Below are positions 1 through 12,385 of a stretch of DNA of 64,000 nucleotides, one piece after another. The notes below the pieces were generated by a model, which saw only the letters and a list, made by a program, of their open reading frames with translations, did no database searches and was not told where the DNA came from. Each line of letters starts with the position of its first letter. The stretch's first letter is position 1. The translations under genes and the position numbers were made by a program. The stretch comes from Camellia lanceoleosa (lineage: Eukaryota; Streptophyta; Magnoliopsida; Ericales; Theaceae): positions 122,686,346-122,750,345 of the forward strand of contig CM045767.1 in the NCBI GenBank assembly GCA_025200525.1. Direction: 5' to 3'.

Positions 1-683
1 AGGGGATGGACTCCAGTGATAATTAAGTTGGCCGGAGTGTCCAGGGTGAAAGTCCCGAAACCTTTATTATGTTTGTATAACGTATATGAATTGAATTATT
101 GAAGTGATCATAATACGAGTTGTAGTCTCATTTGAAATTGAATTGTTGAAGTATTGTTGATATGAATTGTAGTCTCATTATGAACTGTCTGGCTGAATAG
201 GGAACCATATCTATGAATTGGTTTGGATAATGAAATGGAATGAGATGTATGTTTGTTTATATGAGTTAAACATTTATCAAATGCCAATGTTTTAGTTATT
301 GCTCATATTATGTTTAGCATATCTCTACTGGGCATTGGCTCACCCTATATGGGACATTATTTTCAGGTTCAGGAGTTGTGCCACCTCCAAGGACATAGCT
401 TGGAAGGTTTTGGGAGTCGAAGACTCTTTTGATTGTTTTGTTATTTTGGTGTTACATGTGAATCAAAGCCAAAGGCTTATTTTGTATAAAGAGTTAGAAC
501 TATCCTCTTGTTGTAACCAAGTGTTGGCTTGGAAAGTTGTAAGCCCGTAGGGCATTTACTTTTATTGTCAACATGTAATACTTTTGTAATGAATACTCTG
601 ATGAATGGAATTATGCTTATATCTCTTATGTCTATGCATGTCAAGAATGTGGGTTTGTATGTATTTTTTTGAGGGTGTTACAA
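1..683 (+). repeat. 5' LTR of element 1 (3' portion only)
   Basis: Aligns along its whole length with 7570-8242 and ends in the same GTTACAA just before the primer binding site. About 1.4 kb of this LTR must lie to the left of the window. Confidence 0.93.
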
Positions 684-684
684 C

Positions 685-697
685 TCGGTATCAGAGC
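685..697 (+). other. Primer binding site, initiator tRNA-Met type
   Basis: TCGGTATCAGAGC follows the LTR end directly and differs at one base from the common plant retrotransposon site TGGTATCAGAGC, which pairs with the 3' end of tRNA-Met. Confidence 0.8.
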
Positions 698-1077
698 GTA
701 CCGGGTTTGAATACCTTAGGTACGTGGGGAGTGGTTAGTACCACAGTGGGTTTGTCTCGCTTGTTAGAGACTTAGATGTAATACTATGTACGTATGTGAT
801 AACATGCTTATGTGACTATATGGGTATGAGATTTAATTTCTAGGATGTTGATTGGATCCTTGGATTTCTGGGAGTCCTATTGGAAAAGCACTTAATCAAT
901 GCTGTTTCTAACCAGAACTTTAGCAACGCCATGGGACTGTCATTATCCGGAAATGAAATTCGTAAGTGCTTATGTGCTTACGTAGAGTCAATTACTGTTG
1001 TCCATTGCATTAGGATGTGAGTGAAATAGCTTCGGCACGTTTGTGAATGTGCTAATGTCTTCGTTACCTTTATTAGG

Positions 1078-2335
1078 ATGTCAGGACGAGGACGTGGTGG
1101 TAGGCGAGGTAGGCCTAGGAGGCACGAAATGCCTATACCAGATGAGATTCTGGCGCAGTAGGAGGGGGTTGGTCAGGCCAATATGGTCGAACCAGTAGGT
1201 CAGCAGGCCATGGGCGCCTTAGCCCGCGAGATGGCAGGAGCGTTGAGGGAATCTATGGGATTCTCAGGGCTGAGAATCAAGCCTAGGCCCATGTAGCTGA
1301 GGCGGGGCCTTCCTTTTTAAAGAGGGAGTTTTTCCGGTCTAATCTGGATGAGTTTCTAGGGGATCCTAAAGAGCCATTCAAGGCCGATGAATGGCTTGAG
1401 CAGATGACGAAGACGTTTGAGATGCTTGGCATCGAAGACGGAGGCTGGAAGGTGACCTTGGCGTCTTTCCAACTAAAGGGAGACGTGGGTCAGTGGTGGA
1501 AGTTCGTTTGGGGCTGTATTGGAGGGACTTGGGAGGCTTTCATTGATGCCTTCCAGGAAAAGTTTTTGCCTCCCGCTGTGAAGGAGAAGTTGAGGGACCA
1601 ATTCTGTCAGCTCAAGTAGTTGAATACACCAGTAGCCGAGTTTGAGGTCGCATTTACCAGCTTGTCGAGGTTCACACCTGAGTTAGTGGCATCTGAGGAA
1701 CGCCGTTGTCTTGAGTTTGAGAAGAAGTTAAGGACCGGGCTTAAGCTTAGAGTTGCAGGGTCCATGACTCGGAAGTATGGGCGCCTTGTGGATGCCGCGG
1801 CGTATCTTGAGATCATTATGCATGAGGAGGAGGAGAGGATGAGGGGCTCCAAGAGGAGTCAGGATGGTCAGGGAGATGGTAGGAGGCAGAGGGGTTCTAA
1901 CCCTCAGCAGTCCCAGGGTGTTTTTATGAGATCTACCTTTCCAGTGCCGAGTTCAGGCTCTGGGAGAGGCAGTCAGGGAGACTTTACTTGTTACAAATGT
2001 GGTCAGCTGGGCCACAAGTCTCCAGCTTTCCCACAGAGGGGAGGAGGTCAGAGAGCAGCTTCATCTTCGGCTCGTCATCAGAGCCAGAGTCAGGGCAGAG
2101 GTCAGTTGCTCTCTTACTACCAGTGTGGTCAAGCGGGGCACCTGAAGAGGTTTTGCCCTCAGTTGAGTGGCACACCTGGTGCATCTGGGTCGAGGCAGAG
2201 TTTTCAGCCAGCTCAGTCAGTTCAGGCCTCGAGGGCCAATCAGGGGGCCTCATCGTCTCAGTCTGTGCAGCAGTCTTTTGCTCCGAGAGGTGAGCAGGTA
2301 GAGTCAGGGCCTACGGGGCGTGTGTATGCTGTTAC
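1078..2335 (+). pseudogene. gag of element 1, broken
   Basis: The likely start is the ATG at 1078, giving a basic MSGRGRGGRRGRPRR leader, with a stop at 1159-1161. The gag body is recognisable from about 1404 in another frame (KTFEMLGIEDGGWKVTLASF), so a frameshift lies between. A TAG at 1617-1619 replaces the expected CAG after QLK. Two zinc knuckles follow near 1987-2160 and both are damaged: in the first the last cysteine position reads Phe ([14 protein letters not shown]), and in the second the first cysteine is Tyr ([14 protein letters not shown]). The region between the primer site and 1078 is non-coding leader. Nucleocapsid function is inferred from family. Confidence 0.85.
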
Positions 2336-4331
2336 TGCGCAGGATCTTGTACCGGCTCCATCTGTTGTGAGAGGTACCTTTCTATTTTGCAATATGGGTG
2401 CATCCCATTCTTTTATATCTGCTGCATTTGCATCTATTTTGGGGTTGGAGTTGGCACAATTAGCTTCTCCTATTTGTGTTGTATCACCTGTTGGGGGTGA
2501 GTTGATTTTGAAAAAAGGATGTAGAGGTTGCGATATAGAGGTCGCTGACCGCAGGCTTCAATTTTCTTTTGTAGTAATGGTTATGTCAGGTTTTGATGTG
2601 ATTTTGGGTATAGACTGGTTATCATTATACCGGGCTGTTATTGATTGCTACCGCCAGAGGGTTACTGTATGTACCTTGAGCGGGGATTGTTTCCATTTCT
2701 TGGGGGATCGGGTTGGTAGAGTTTTGCCACCAATGTATGATCCGCGAGGGCGGAGTGAGCTTAGTTGTCTTCTCGCTAGCTGTATGAGTAACGAGTGTGA
2801 TGAGACCCAGATTGTACTGTCGAGAGTGGTTTGTGAGTACTCGGATGTGTTTCCCGAGGATCTTGTTAGTTTACCACCTCATCGAGAGATTGAGTTCTCT
2901 ATTGATTTAGTGCCTGGCACGACACCGATTTCTATGGCACCGTATCATTTTGTCCCAGCCGAGTTGAGTGAGTTGAAGATTCAACTCCAGGAGTTGTTAG
3001 ATAAGGGCTTTATTTGCCCTAGTACTTCGCCGTGGGGAGCACCGGCCCTCTTTGCTAAAAAGAAAGATGGTGCCTTGAGACTTTGTATTGATTACCGAAA
3101 ATTGAATCGGGCTACGGTTAAGAACAAATACCCTATGCCCCGTATAGATGACTTGTTTGACCAGTTGAAAGGGCCTCGTTGTTTCTCTAAGATAGATTTG
3201 AGATCAGGTTACCATCAGTTGAGGGTTAGGGAGGAAGATATCCCGAAGACGGCATTCTGTACGCGGTATGGCCATTATGAGTTTCTAGTGATGCCTTTTG
3301 GGCTCACCAATGCACCGGCAGTGTTTATGGACTTGATGAACCGGATATTCCGGGAGTTCTTAGATTGCTTTGTGGTCGTTTTCGTGGACAACATTATGAT
3401 TTATTCACCTTCTGAGGAGGAGCACGAGGAACACTTGAGAATGGTGCTTGAGTTGCTTAGAGCTCATAGGCTGTATGCCAAGTTTGGGAAGTGTGAGTTT
3501 TGGCTAAGAGAGGTTAAATTCTTAGGCCATGTAGTCTTCGGGGAAGGGGTGTCTATTGATACATCCAAGATAGAGGCAGTGTAAGATTGGGCACAGCCTA
3601 AGAGTGTTTTTGAGATCTGCAGTTTTCTGGGTTTGGCCGGGTATTATCGTCGATTTGTAAAGGATTTCTCCAGGCTAGCTTCGTTGTTGACTAGACTGAC
3701 GCGGAAAGGGGTCAGATTTGTGTGGAGTGAGACTTGTGAAAAGTCGTTCCAAGAGCTTAAAGTGAGACTTACCACCGCTCCAGTTTTGATTATTCTGGAG
3801 AGGGGTTTGGGTTATGCTATGTATTGTGATGCCTCACGAGAGGGTTTGGGTTGTGTGTTGATGCAAGAAGGGAATGTGGTAGCCTATGGCTCACGTCAGT
3901 TGAAAATTCATGAGAGAAATTACCCTACATATGATCTAGAGTTAGCAGCTGTGATTTTTACCTTGAAGATTTGGAGGCACTACCTTTATGGTGAGAGATT
4001 CGAGGTGTTCTCGGACCATAAGAGTTTGAAGTATCTGTTTACGCAGAAAGATTTGAATTTGAGGCAGAGGGGGTGGATGGAGTTCATTGAGGATTACGAC
4101 TTCGAGTTGCATTACCATCCGGGGAAGGCCAATGTTGTGGCCGATGGCTTTAGTAGGAAATCCATTAGTGATGTAGCTGGTAAAGCCATTCGGGAGTGGG
4201 AAATGTTGGGTGCACTTGGCGAGTTTGATTTGCTTCTGGGCAAATCTGTTGAGTCTACGGCTTTGTTTTCTGTAGTTGCGCAGCTTACACTTGTGAATCG
4301 AGTGTTAGAGGCACAAAGAAGTGACTTTTAA
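2336..4331 (+). pseudogene. Protease - reverse transcriptase - RNase H of element 1, catalytically dead
   Basis: The frame continues from gag. The protease active site near 2388-2410 reads [10 protein letters not shown], where the family has D-S/T-G, so the catalytic Asp (codon 2391-2393) is Asn. The RT core is clear: [47 protein letters not shown]. The catalytic box at about 3381-3400 reads FVDNIMIYS instead of F-V/I-DD, the second Asp codon (3390-3392) being AAC. RNase H follows with [15 protein letters not shown] and DHKSLKYLF. Stops TAA at 3582-3584 and 4329-4331 interrupt the same frame and fit CAA-to-TAA changes. Confidence 0.93.
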
Positions 4332-5719
4332 GTAGAATCCCTCCGGGAGAAGATCTCCAGTGGGAAGATTGAGAAGGGTTTGACTGTGTATCCTGATCTG
4401 AGTGTGAGGTACCGAGACCGTTTGTATATGCCGAAGTCTTGTCGAGAGGAGATACTCCGAGAGTTTCACCATTCACGCCTTGCAGTGCATCCGGGAGGCA
4501 CTAAGATGTGTCGTGATTTGGGGCGCCAGTTTTGGTGGCAGTGTATGAAAAAGGATGTGGCGGTTTTTGTGTCTAAGTGCCTTACTTGTCAGCAAGTGAA
4601 GGCCGAGCATCAGAGGCCAGCGGGTTTGTTGCAACCCTTGCCTATTGCCGAGTGGAAGTGGGAGTATGTCAAGATGAACTTCGTTGTAGGTCTTCTGAGA
4701 ACCTAACGGGGTAGTGATGCTATTTGGATGGTCGTGGACCGGTTGACTAAGTCGGCGCATTTCATTCCTATGTGCGTGAGAGATTTGGTAGATCATCTTG
4801 CCGACTTGTATATTCGGGACATAGTGAGGTTGCATGAGGTCCCAGTGTCTATTGTCTCAGATAGAGATCTACGTTTTACTGCTAGGTTGTGGCAGAGTTT
4901 GCAGAGTGCCTTGGGCACTAGATTGACCTTTAGCACGGCTTATCATCCTCAGACTGACGGGCAGTCCAAGCGTACTATTCAAATCCTTGAGGATATGTTT
5001 TGAGGCTGTGTCCTTGACTTTAGTGGGTCGTGGGAGAGGCACTTGCCCTTAGTAGAGTTTGCCTACAATAATAGTTTCCAATCGAGTATTAGTATGGCAC
5101 CGTTTGAGGCCTTGTATGGCCGACCGTGTAGGTCTCCAGTGTGTTGGGCCGAGGTGGGTGATGCACCTTTGTTGGGCCCGGAGTTAGTGCGGGAAACGAC
5201 GGAGAAAGTTGAGCTTATCTGTAAGAGGCTTAGTACAGCCCAGAATCTCCAAAAGAGTTATGCCGACCGTAGGAGGAGGCCTTTAGTATTGAGGCGGGTT
5301 ATCATGTCTTTCTGAAAATATCACCTAGGCGGGATTTGATGAGGTTTGGGAAGAGTGAGAAGTTGTCCCCTCGGTTTATTGGCCCTTTTGATATCCTTGA
5401 GAGGATTGGTGAGGTTGCCTACAGTCTAGTATTACCGCCGCAGTTGTCCGGGGTGCATAACATGTTTCATGTTAGTATGCTTTGAAAGTACGAGCCGGAT
5501 ACGTCACATGTATTGGATTGGACTGACTTGGAGGTTGATGAGGATGCCTCGTATGAGGAGAGACCGGTGAGGGTCTTGGATAGGCGGGATCAAGTCTTGC
5601 GAGGCAAGACCATTCCCTTGGTAAAAGTCTTGTGGAAACATCACGGGGTAGAGGAAGCCACTTAGGAACGTGAATTGGAGGTCCTAGAGAAGTATCCGGA
5701 TTTATTTGTTGATGTTTGA
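4332..5719 (+). pseudogene. Integrase and C-terminal tail of element 1, catalytically dead
   Basis: The zinc-binding N-terminus is seen as FHHSRLAVHPGGTKM followed by [11 protein letters not shown]. The core is [51 protein letters not shown]. In the family the first of these reads MDFVVGL and the last Q-T/S-ER; here the D codon (4677-4679) is AAC and the E codon (4968-4970) is AAG, so two of the three DDE residues are lost. Stops lie at 4704-4706 and 5001-5003. A one-base frameshift at about 5270-5290 moves the reading frame, after which the GPY/F motif (PRFIGPFDILERIG) and a tail of the kind seen in Tekay/Del elements continue with stops at 5483-5485 and 5663-5665, ending at 5719. Confidence 0.92.
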
Positions 5720-6140
5720 GCATATGTTGAATATTTTGTTGTATTGATAAACTTTAAGAGCATTGAATATGTCTTAAGTTGTAAAACATTGTATATGTTT
5801 TGGTTTTGGTTTATGGAAGTATGGTGATCATTGAATACATCTCAGAAATGGAAATTTAATTTGACATTGTATTTGTTAAATGTATTGTAGAAATGCAAAT
5901 ATATCATTAACATTGAATATGATATGAAATGGTGGATTATTGGAATTTGTTGAATTTCAAAGAAGAGCATGTTGATAATGCATATTGAATTATATTGTGA
6001 ATTGCCTCTTGAAAAGAGATGGGATGATCGGTAATGGGTCAGGATGTTGAATAATGACTTGTAATATTGTTGAGAATTGGGAAAAACATGTTTTTGAAAC
6101 CTGTAGCTAATTTCGAGGACGAAATGCTTTAAGGGGGGAG
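5720..6140 (+). other. 3' untranslated region and polypurine tract of element 1
   Basis: AT-rich non-coding sequence with repeated TTGAATATG-like words. The polypurine tract AAGGGGGGAG at 6131-6140 abuts the LTR start and primes plus-strand synthesis in this family. Confidence 0.85.
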
Positions 6141-6325
6141 GTTATAGCAATCTCGGTCCTCTTTCCATTGGTTGTTGTACTCCGGACTCGGTTCCGTGGA
6201 TGTCTGTTGTTGTATATGTTTCATTTTCACCCTTTAGCTCCTTGAATTTGAGTTTAGAAATGTCTTGGGTATGTTTTGAATAGGTTGGTTGAGCTTAAGT
6301 CCCCAATCTTATTGCCCAGATTTTT

Positions 6326-6660
6326 GGTGATCCGCTCGAGCGGGTCCTTTTGTGCTTGAGCGGAGTTTGCATCCTTTCAGGATTTTGTGCGTCTGCAAAA
6401 GTACTGCAGAAGTGTTTTTCATGCTCGAGCGGAGTTCTTCACGCTCGAGCGGGTATTCTGTGCTCGAGCGGGTGTCTGAAGTCTGTAAAAGTACTGAGGG
6501 AGTGTATTCTACGCTCGAGCGGGTATCTTTGCGCTCGAGCGGGTGGTGTTTTGTTGTTGTGCCTTGGTGCTCGAGCGGGTATTTTTGCAATCGAGCGGGT
6601 CCAGTTTTTGTGTCTTACGCTCGAGCGTATTACTCTCCGCTCGAGCGGATTATATGTATA
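6326..6660 (+). repeat. Cluster of GCTCGAGCG palindromic words in the U3 of element 1
   Basis: Roughly a dozen perfect or one-off copies of CGCTCGAGCGG occur in about 330 bases, on irregular spacing of 13-60 bases and separated by T-rich filler, ending shortly before a TATA-like site. The core is its own reverse complement. The same word occurs four times in the solo LTR at 19973-20075 and is otherwise rare in the window. Confidence 0.85.
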
Positions 6661-6676
6661 TCAGATCGCGACTGTG

Positions 6677-6690
6677 TTATTTTAAATAAC
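6677..6690 (+). promoter_or_regulatory. Putative TATA box of element 1 LTR
   Basis: TTATTTTAAATAAC lies directly after the CTCGAG cluster and is followed 20 bases later by a CT-rich run, a common arrangement around plant transcription starts. Inferred from position and composition only. Confidence 0.45.
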
Positions 6691-8242
6691 TTTTTCCACA
6701 CTCTCTCTCTCTCTCTCTCTCTAACATTCCAAAACCCTATTTTGAGAGCTCCTCTCTCTAGAACACTCTTTCTTTAAGATTTCATCCACTTCTAGAGTGT
6801 TTCCACCCAAGTCTTTTTGTAAGAAAGGTAGAGGGTGGTGTGGGCTTCACTTTAATCCGAAAATCTTTGGGTTTAGAGCACCTTCGAATTTCTTCATATC
6901 ACTTTTGGGTCTCTCCATTTCAAGGTAGGGATAACTACTCATTTTTATGGTCTTTGACATAAATATATGGCCCTTTTGATTAAATGTTGAAGTTGGGAAT
7001 TTTGGTTGTTAGGGTTTCAAAATGTATAAAGAGGGGTTTGTTCTTTTGACCCATACATGTGTATTTTGGGTCTTAAAATGAGTTTATTGATGTTTAATGA
7101 CGACATTTGAGCACTTGGGTCAATGTTGAGAAAAGGGAGAGAAAAGCCCTAATTTATTGTGGTGAATTAATTTGTATAAGTAATTTGGGAAAGTTATGGA
7201 AATATGAAATTGAGTTGGGAATAATGAAATTGGGTAAATATGAGATTTAATGGTGGAGTTGGATTGATTAATCACCCACCCTTTGAAATTGCAAATAATT
7301 TATCTGTTTTGATAATTTATTATCTGTTTAGAAATAATTTCTTTAGGCTATCGGTGGAGGATAGCCGTGATTGTTGTAGATAATGCATGATGATTAGGTG
7401 AATTAAAACTAATCAATTGAGTATGTCATTGAATATGACGGATGAAATAACACATTGAATATGTGCTTTGCTTGAACATTGTAAATGCTAAGTGTTCAAA
7501 TACATTTTACATGTATGTTGTTTGGGAGGAGATAGGGGATGTACTCCCAAATCGAATTTGGGAGGAGATAAGGGATGGACTCTAGTGATAATTAAGTTGG
7601 CCGGAGTGTCCAGGGTGAAAGTCCCGAAACCTTTATTGCGTTTGTATAACGTAGATGAACTGAAGTGTTGAAGTGATCATAATATGAGTTATAGTCTCAT
7701 TTGAAATTGAATTGTTGAAGTATTGTTGATATGAATTGTAGTCTCATTATGAACTGTCTGGCTGAATAGGGAATCATATCTATGAATTGGTTTAGATAAT
7801 GAAATGGAATGAGATGTATGTTTGTTTATATGAGTTAAACATTTATCAAATGCCAATGTTTTAGTTATTGCTCATATTATGTTTAGCATATCTCTACTGG
7901 GCGTTGGCTCACCCTATATGGGACATCATTTTCAGGTTCAGGAGTTATGCCACCTCCAAGGACATAGTTTGGAAGGTTTTGGGAGTCAAAGACTCTTTTG
8001 TTTGTTTTGTTATTTTGATGTTACAAGTAAATCAAAGCCAAGGGCTTATTTTGTAGAACTCTCCTCTTGTTGTAATCAAGTGTTAGCTTGGAAAGTTGTA
8101 AGCCCGTAGGACATTTACTTTTGTTGTCAATATGTAATACTTTTGTAATGAATACTCTGATGAATGGAATTATGCTTATATCTCTTATGTCTATGCATGT
8201 CAAGAATGTAGGTTTATATGTATTTTTTTGAGGGCGTTACAA

Positions 8243-9126
8243 TGTATGCTTGAACCATTCTTTGCTTTTCTTGCAGAACTTCGGCGGCTGTGGCATTTGA
8301 AACTTATTAATGCTGGTATGACTTATTTATTCCAGTTGAAATTCATTTAGTTGCTATTAATGGCTTCAAACTTTCGTCAATTAGTTTTAGGGAGACTTAC
8401 ATGTAGTTTCTAATAGATAGACATTGTCCAATAGGTCATATGATAATTAATGCATTTTTTTATCGAACATTATTAAAAAAGTCACTAAATTGTTAATTTT
8501 CAGAAACAATTTGAAAATTTTATCACTAAAAATGTCATTAATTATAAGTTTTAGTTATAGTTTAAAAAAAATTCTCTAAAAAAAAATGCCACTAATTTTT
8601 AACTTTCAGCTATAGCTTAAAAAATTTGTAACAGACAAACGTTATTACTTGTAAGTTTTAGCGACAATTTATAAAATTCGTGACAAAAAAAAGTTAGTTT
8701 ATCTATTCCTATATGGCCATTGAAATCTCAACTTATTAGGTTCTTTTCTACAGGTATCTCTCATAATACCTCATCAATTTCATCCCAAAAATATCTCGTA
8801 ATCTGATTATCAAAACTCATCACGGTATGAAAAATAAAGTAAAAATAATAAAAAACCTCTGTCCTCCTTATTTCAACTTTTTGAATTGTTTAAGAGGAAA
8901 GAAATGGGGAGCCGTGATAATTCTCCATAATTCACTTTTTGAATCTCTCCGCAAGTTGAGGGATTTGGAGAGAAAAAAGATGGGAGTTAGCCATTTTACA
9001 AAAAATGGTTTCCATTTTTACCCGTTCACATTATAGGAAAATTATTAGGTAATCCTAAAGTACCATGTGACATTGTTCACTTAGTGCTCCCAACCACTGA
9101 AAAACTACAAAACAAATTTGGTAGGT
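8243..9126. other. AT-rich spacer between element 1 and the TAT element
   Basis: No gene is supported. At 8262-8316 a TTGCAG acceptor-like site, about 40 open bases and a GTATGA donor-like site could be a stray exon, but I do not recognise the product. From 8460 to 8700 there are diverged repeats of a word like GTCACTAATTNTAAGTTTTAG. The last five bases, TAGGT at 9122-9126, form the left half of an imperfect target-site duplication for the element that follows. Confidence 0.5.
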
Positions 9127-10424
9127 TGTGGACGGGCCCCGGGGGAGGGACTTATGCTGCCACAGTTCGGACTCGTTTTGTCACGGTTCTTAATCTTAAA
9201 CCAAAGAGTCCAAATCCGGCAAATCGTTTTGAGAAAACAATTTTTTTTGAAAGAAGTGCCAAACATGGACTGCTTTGCAAGATACAGAGTCGCCACCTAA
9301 ATATTTTTTAATGGGGGAATTTAGGAAACCCTGACTCGGTGCCAAAGGCCATGTGTCCATCATCACCAAAGTTGCCTCGGCTCGGGAACTTGGGTACGAT
9401 TAGGGAAGGTCAGCTATGAGCACCCCCTCTCGCCCGATCCAAAGATCGGCCTCTACTAACCGTGATATCTTGTTTTGTGATATCTTGTTTTGAAAGCATT
9501 ATGTGTTCATAATCCGGTTATTAGCCTAGAATTACTATGTTATGAGCACAACAGACAAGTATAAACCAGATTGCCTAAATTGGAACAAAACATTGCATGT
9601 CCATTTGTTTGGAAAATGCTTTAGAATTTGCTACTCGCAAGTAGGCTAAAATACGGATTTCAATGAGTTGTTCCAACTCAAACAATCCAACCTTCACCCA
9701 CAGGCATTCAGGTAGTTTATATCACATAAGCATCTAGCCACATGATAAGCATGTTGTCATGTTAACATCCACACTCATGCGAGATGCTAAAGCATAAAAT
9801 ACTCACAATGTACTCCGAGCCAAAACAAGAACATGTTAGCAATCATGCATGATCTAAGTCCATGTTTAAATGCCTAATGTAACGCATACGGAATGTCACT
9901 AGAATAGGCTCGGCTAATCTAAGAATGACATGTGAAAATGCGCAAGTAGCATGTATTCAAGTTAGATTTGAAATACTTATGCAGTTAGCATGATGCGCCA
10001 AGCCCGGTGCATGCAATACTGATGAATGATGCACGCATGCATAGCATAAGGATGCTAAAGTAAACATGTCCTAATACTAACCATCAAAGCAGGTAAGTAA
10101 AAAGGAGAAAGAAGTGGGGGTTGAAAGACATGCACACACGCACCCACACTTATTACAAATTTACCCTCGCTCGGAGGGACCGAAAGAATAATACAATTTA
10201 ATTAACCTACAAGCTAATTAAATATTACAGACCAATTAAATCAGCTAAGCAAATTAACTAATCTATTTAAGCAATAAACAGCAACCTCGAGAAGAGGGTC
10301 CAATGCATGCGCACTTGGTTCCGCTCAGAAAGTCACTGTCATGCACAAGATGCCTCTGCTTTGACTGTTCTGCTCCTCTGAAGACTTCACAAGTCCTAGT
10401 ATTGCTTTTCTGAATGCTGTGGAA

Positions 10425-10537
10425 CACCACCGGCTAGGAGGAATTGCCACCGACCATGGAGAATGGTCACCGGCCACAAATGAATCCATCGGCCACTTAT
10501 AGATGGCCGGTCGGCACTAAAGATGGCCGGCCAGCCA
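10425..10537 (+). promoter_or_regulatory. CCGG word module 1 in the TAT LTR
   Basis: In + orientation the order is CACCACCGGC, CCACCGACC, TCACCGGCC, ATCGGCC, GGCCGGTCGGCAC, GGCCGGCCAGCC. The same order of words recurs, reading on the minus strand, at 12507-12632 and, on the + strand, at 15567-15670. No TATA box is obvious downstream of this copy. The matching copy in the other LTR is at 27597-27688 and in the second TAT element at 56714-56817. Confidence 0.6.
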
Positions 10538-12375
10538 AAGCTTCCTGCAGGAACTGGTTTGACAGCAACAAAGGGCAAAACAAAGCATGGCAATGCATTT
10601 CAAGCAATGTATGCACCAACCTCACTCCTTATCATATGTATGACTCAAAGGAGGATGGGCCTCGATTCTCGGATCACCAATCGCGCATTTCCATGCATGA
10701 TGGCCCAAAGAATCAAGTGTGCATTTCGATTTCAAATGAAATGCAATGCACAAAAACAAACCAAGGGGCTTTCAACCTCTATCATGGCTTGATCAAGAGG
10801 TGAAGCATGCGTGCCAATGCAATGCAATCCTAAGCATGTGAGCCTAAGTGTGCAAATATGGGCATGCAAGCGAGTATACAAGGCATGTGACAACTATGCT
10901 AGTAGCAAATATGTAACAACATGTAAAGGGGACTAAGCATAGGAACAATGCAAAACAACTTGACCAAGGAAATGCATGCCAAATGCATATACAAGTATGC
11001 ATGCATGCATGATCCAATTCCTAAGCATAAAGGGATAATTTCTAAGCACACTTAAAAGGAGGTAAACATGGACAATTAGCATACAGTGTAAGCTCTGAAA
11101 ATCATGTCAAAGATGATGCCAAATCAAGCAAACAAGACAAGCATAGCATGCAATTGGTCCAAGTACTTAAGGCAAGCCAAGGAGGCTTAAACCAAGGCTA
11201 AGTCAACCAAGCCTCACAAGGCTAAGGGGACTTAAAATAGGTCCAATGCAGACCTAAACAATGCTAAGGACACACCTAGGTAGCACCTAAGTGACCTAAA
11301 CATGCAAGCATACAAAAGGATACATTCATGGAGCATGAGGCAACAACCTTTTAACACACTGAAGGAACATCAAATGCAAGCATATAGACATCTTATAAGG
11401 ACTGAAATAACATGGTAAGCGGTTCCAAACCACTGAAATAATGCAAGTAATGCATGCTACACACTCACACACCTAAGAATAACAAGCCAAAATGCAAGGT
11501 AGCTATACTAAGCATGCTATGGTCGACCAAGACAACCAAAAACAGAACTTAAGCATGCTAAAATAAACACAAAAGCTTCACAAAGCTTGGCCAAAATCAT
11601 GCTAGAACAAGGATCAAAATCTAAAGCATGTTAAGACGTAAACATGGCATTACAAGGCATGTATGCTAAGCAAGCATGGTGTACCTAAACCAATTGAAAA
11701 TAGAGCTATATTATGACATAATAAGCACAAAAATCAGTTAAGGCATGGCCAACATGAACTTAAACAATATGTTCTCTCAAGAGGCTAAAATGGCCCTTTT
11801 TAAGGACAACAAGGAGAGGGGGTGGCCCTCTCCTTCTTAGGACCTCAAGGTACCATCCTCACCACTGAAATCCCTCAAGATTTCAGTGGTGAGCCCAAAC
11901 ACAATGGTCCCAGAGCTCACCAAAATGGCACAAAATGAAGGCCAAACGAGCCTTAAGAGGGGTCAAACAACCCCAAAGCTTAGAACACTCTTAAACAACT
12001 ATTTAGAGGGCTCAAAAACAGAACTTTTATGTGTTATATGCTAAGCTCAAAAACAGATGCAAGATAGTCAAAAAAGCTTTGCAAAAATAGGGTATTTAAA
12101 GGAGTAAGTGCTCACTCTTGTAGACCCTCTTCAAGAATGGAAGACCAACAGCTTCTTTGGCTCAAACCAGCTCCAAAACTTCAAAAACAACCCTCAAGGG
12201 CCTCAGCTCTAAGAGGATAGTGTAATAGTGGGTGTTTGTGTGCAATCCTAAGGCTAAACACACACAAATACAAGAGAGATAGAGATATAGATATAGGATA
12301 GATACACAAACCAAACCCTAAAACCAAAGCTCTCTAAGAAGTGTTGTCTAACCCTAAAAGAGGGAGATGAGACCT

Positions 12376-12385
12376 CTTCTTATAG
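12376..12385 (-). promoter_or_regulatory. Putative TATA box of the TAT LTR promoter
   Basis: On the minus strand the site reads CTATAAGAAG. It is conserved in the other two LTR copies (29536-29544 and 58698-58706) and lies 120-150 bases downstream of the CCGG module in each. Confidence 0.5.

Larger units (their letters stand above)
1..8242 (+). mobile_element. Ty3/gypsy LTR retrotransposon, Tekay/Del-like chromovirus (element 1), degenerate
   Basis: Partial LTR, tRNA-Met-type primer site, gag, protease, reverse transcriptase, RNase H, integrase with GPY/F region, polypurine tract and a complete 3' LTR follow in the usual order. The order PR-RT-RH-IN and the RT and integrase sequence place it in Ty3/gypsy, and the C-terminal tail after integrase suggests the Tekay/Del chromovirus group. 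The 3' LTR is about 2.1 kb; only the last 683 bases of the 5' LTR are inside the window. The body has at least nine stop codons, two frameshifts and lost catalytic residues, so it cannot encode a working enzyme set. By eye the overlapping LTR parts differ at roughly 4-5% of positions plus a 10-12 base deletion, so the insertion is not recent. The target-site duplication cannot be tested because the left end lies outside. Confidence 0.95.
6141..8242 (+). repeat. 3' LTR of element 1 (about 2.1 kb)
   Basis: Starts after the polypurine tract at GTTATAGCAATC and ends GGGCGTTACAA. The last 670 bases match 1-683. A cluster of CTCGAG words lies in its first quarter, followed by a TATA-like site and a CT-rich stretch, so 6141 to about 6690 is probably U3. 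Confidence 0.9.

Noticed and set aside
299..550. ORF repeated at 7868-8056
   Set aside because: Both lie in the LTR of element 1 and the second is cut by substitutions; no family recognised.
6326..6660. CTCGAG cluster as a CRISPR-like or simple tandem array
   Set aside because: Spacing is irregular, words are short palindromes and the genome is plant; it is inside an LTR.
8827..9036. 69-codon ORF in the spacer
   Set aside because: Lys-rich reading of AT-rich DNA with no homology that I recognise.
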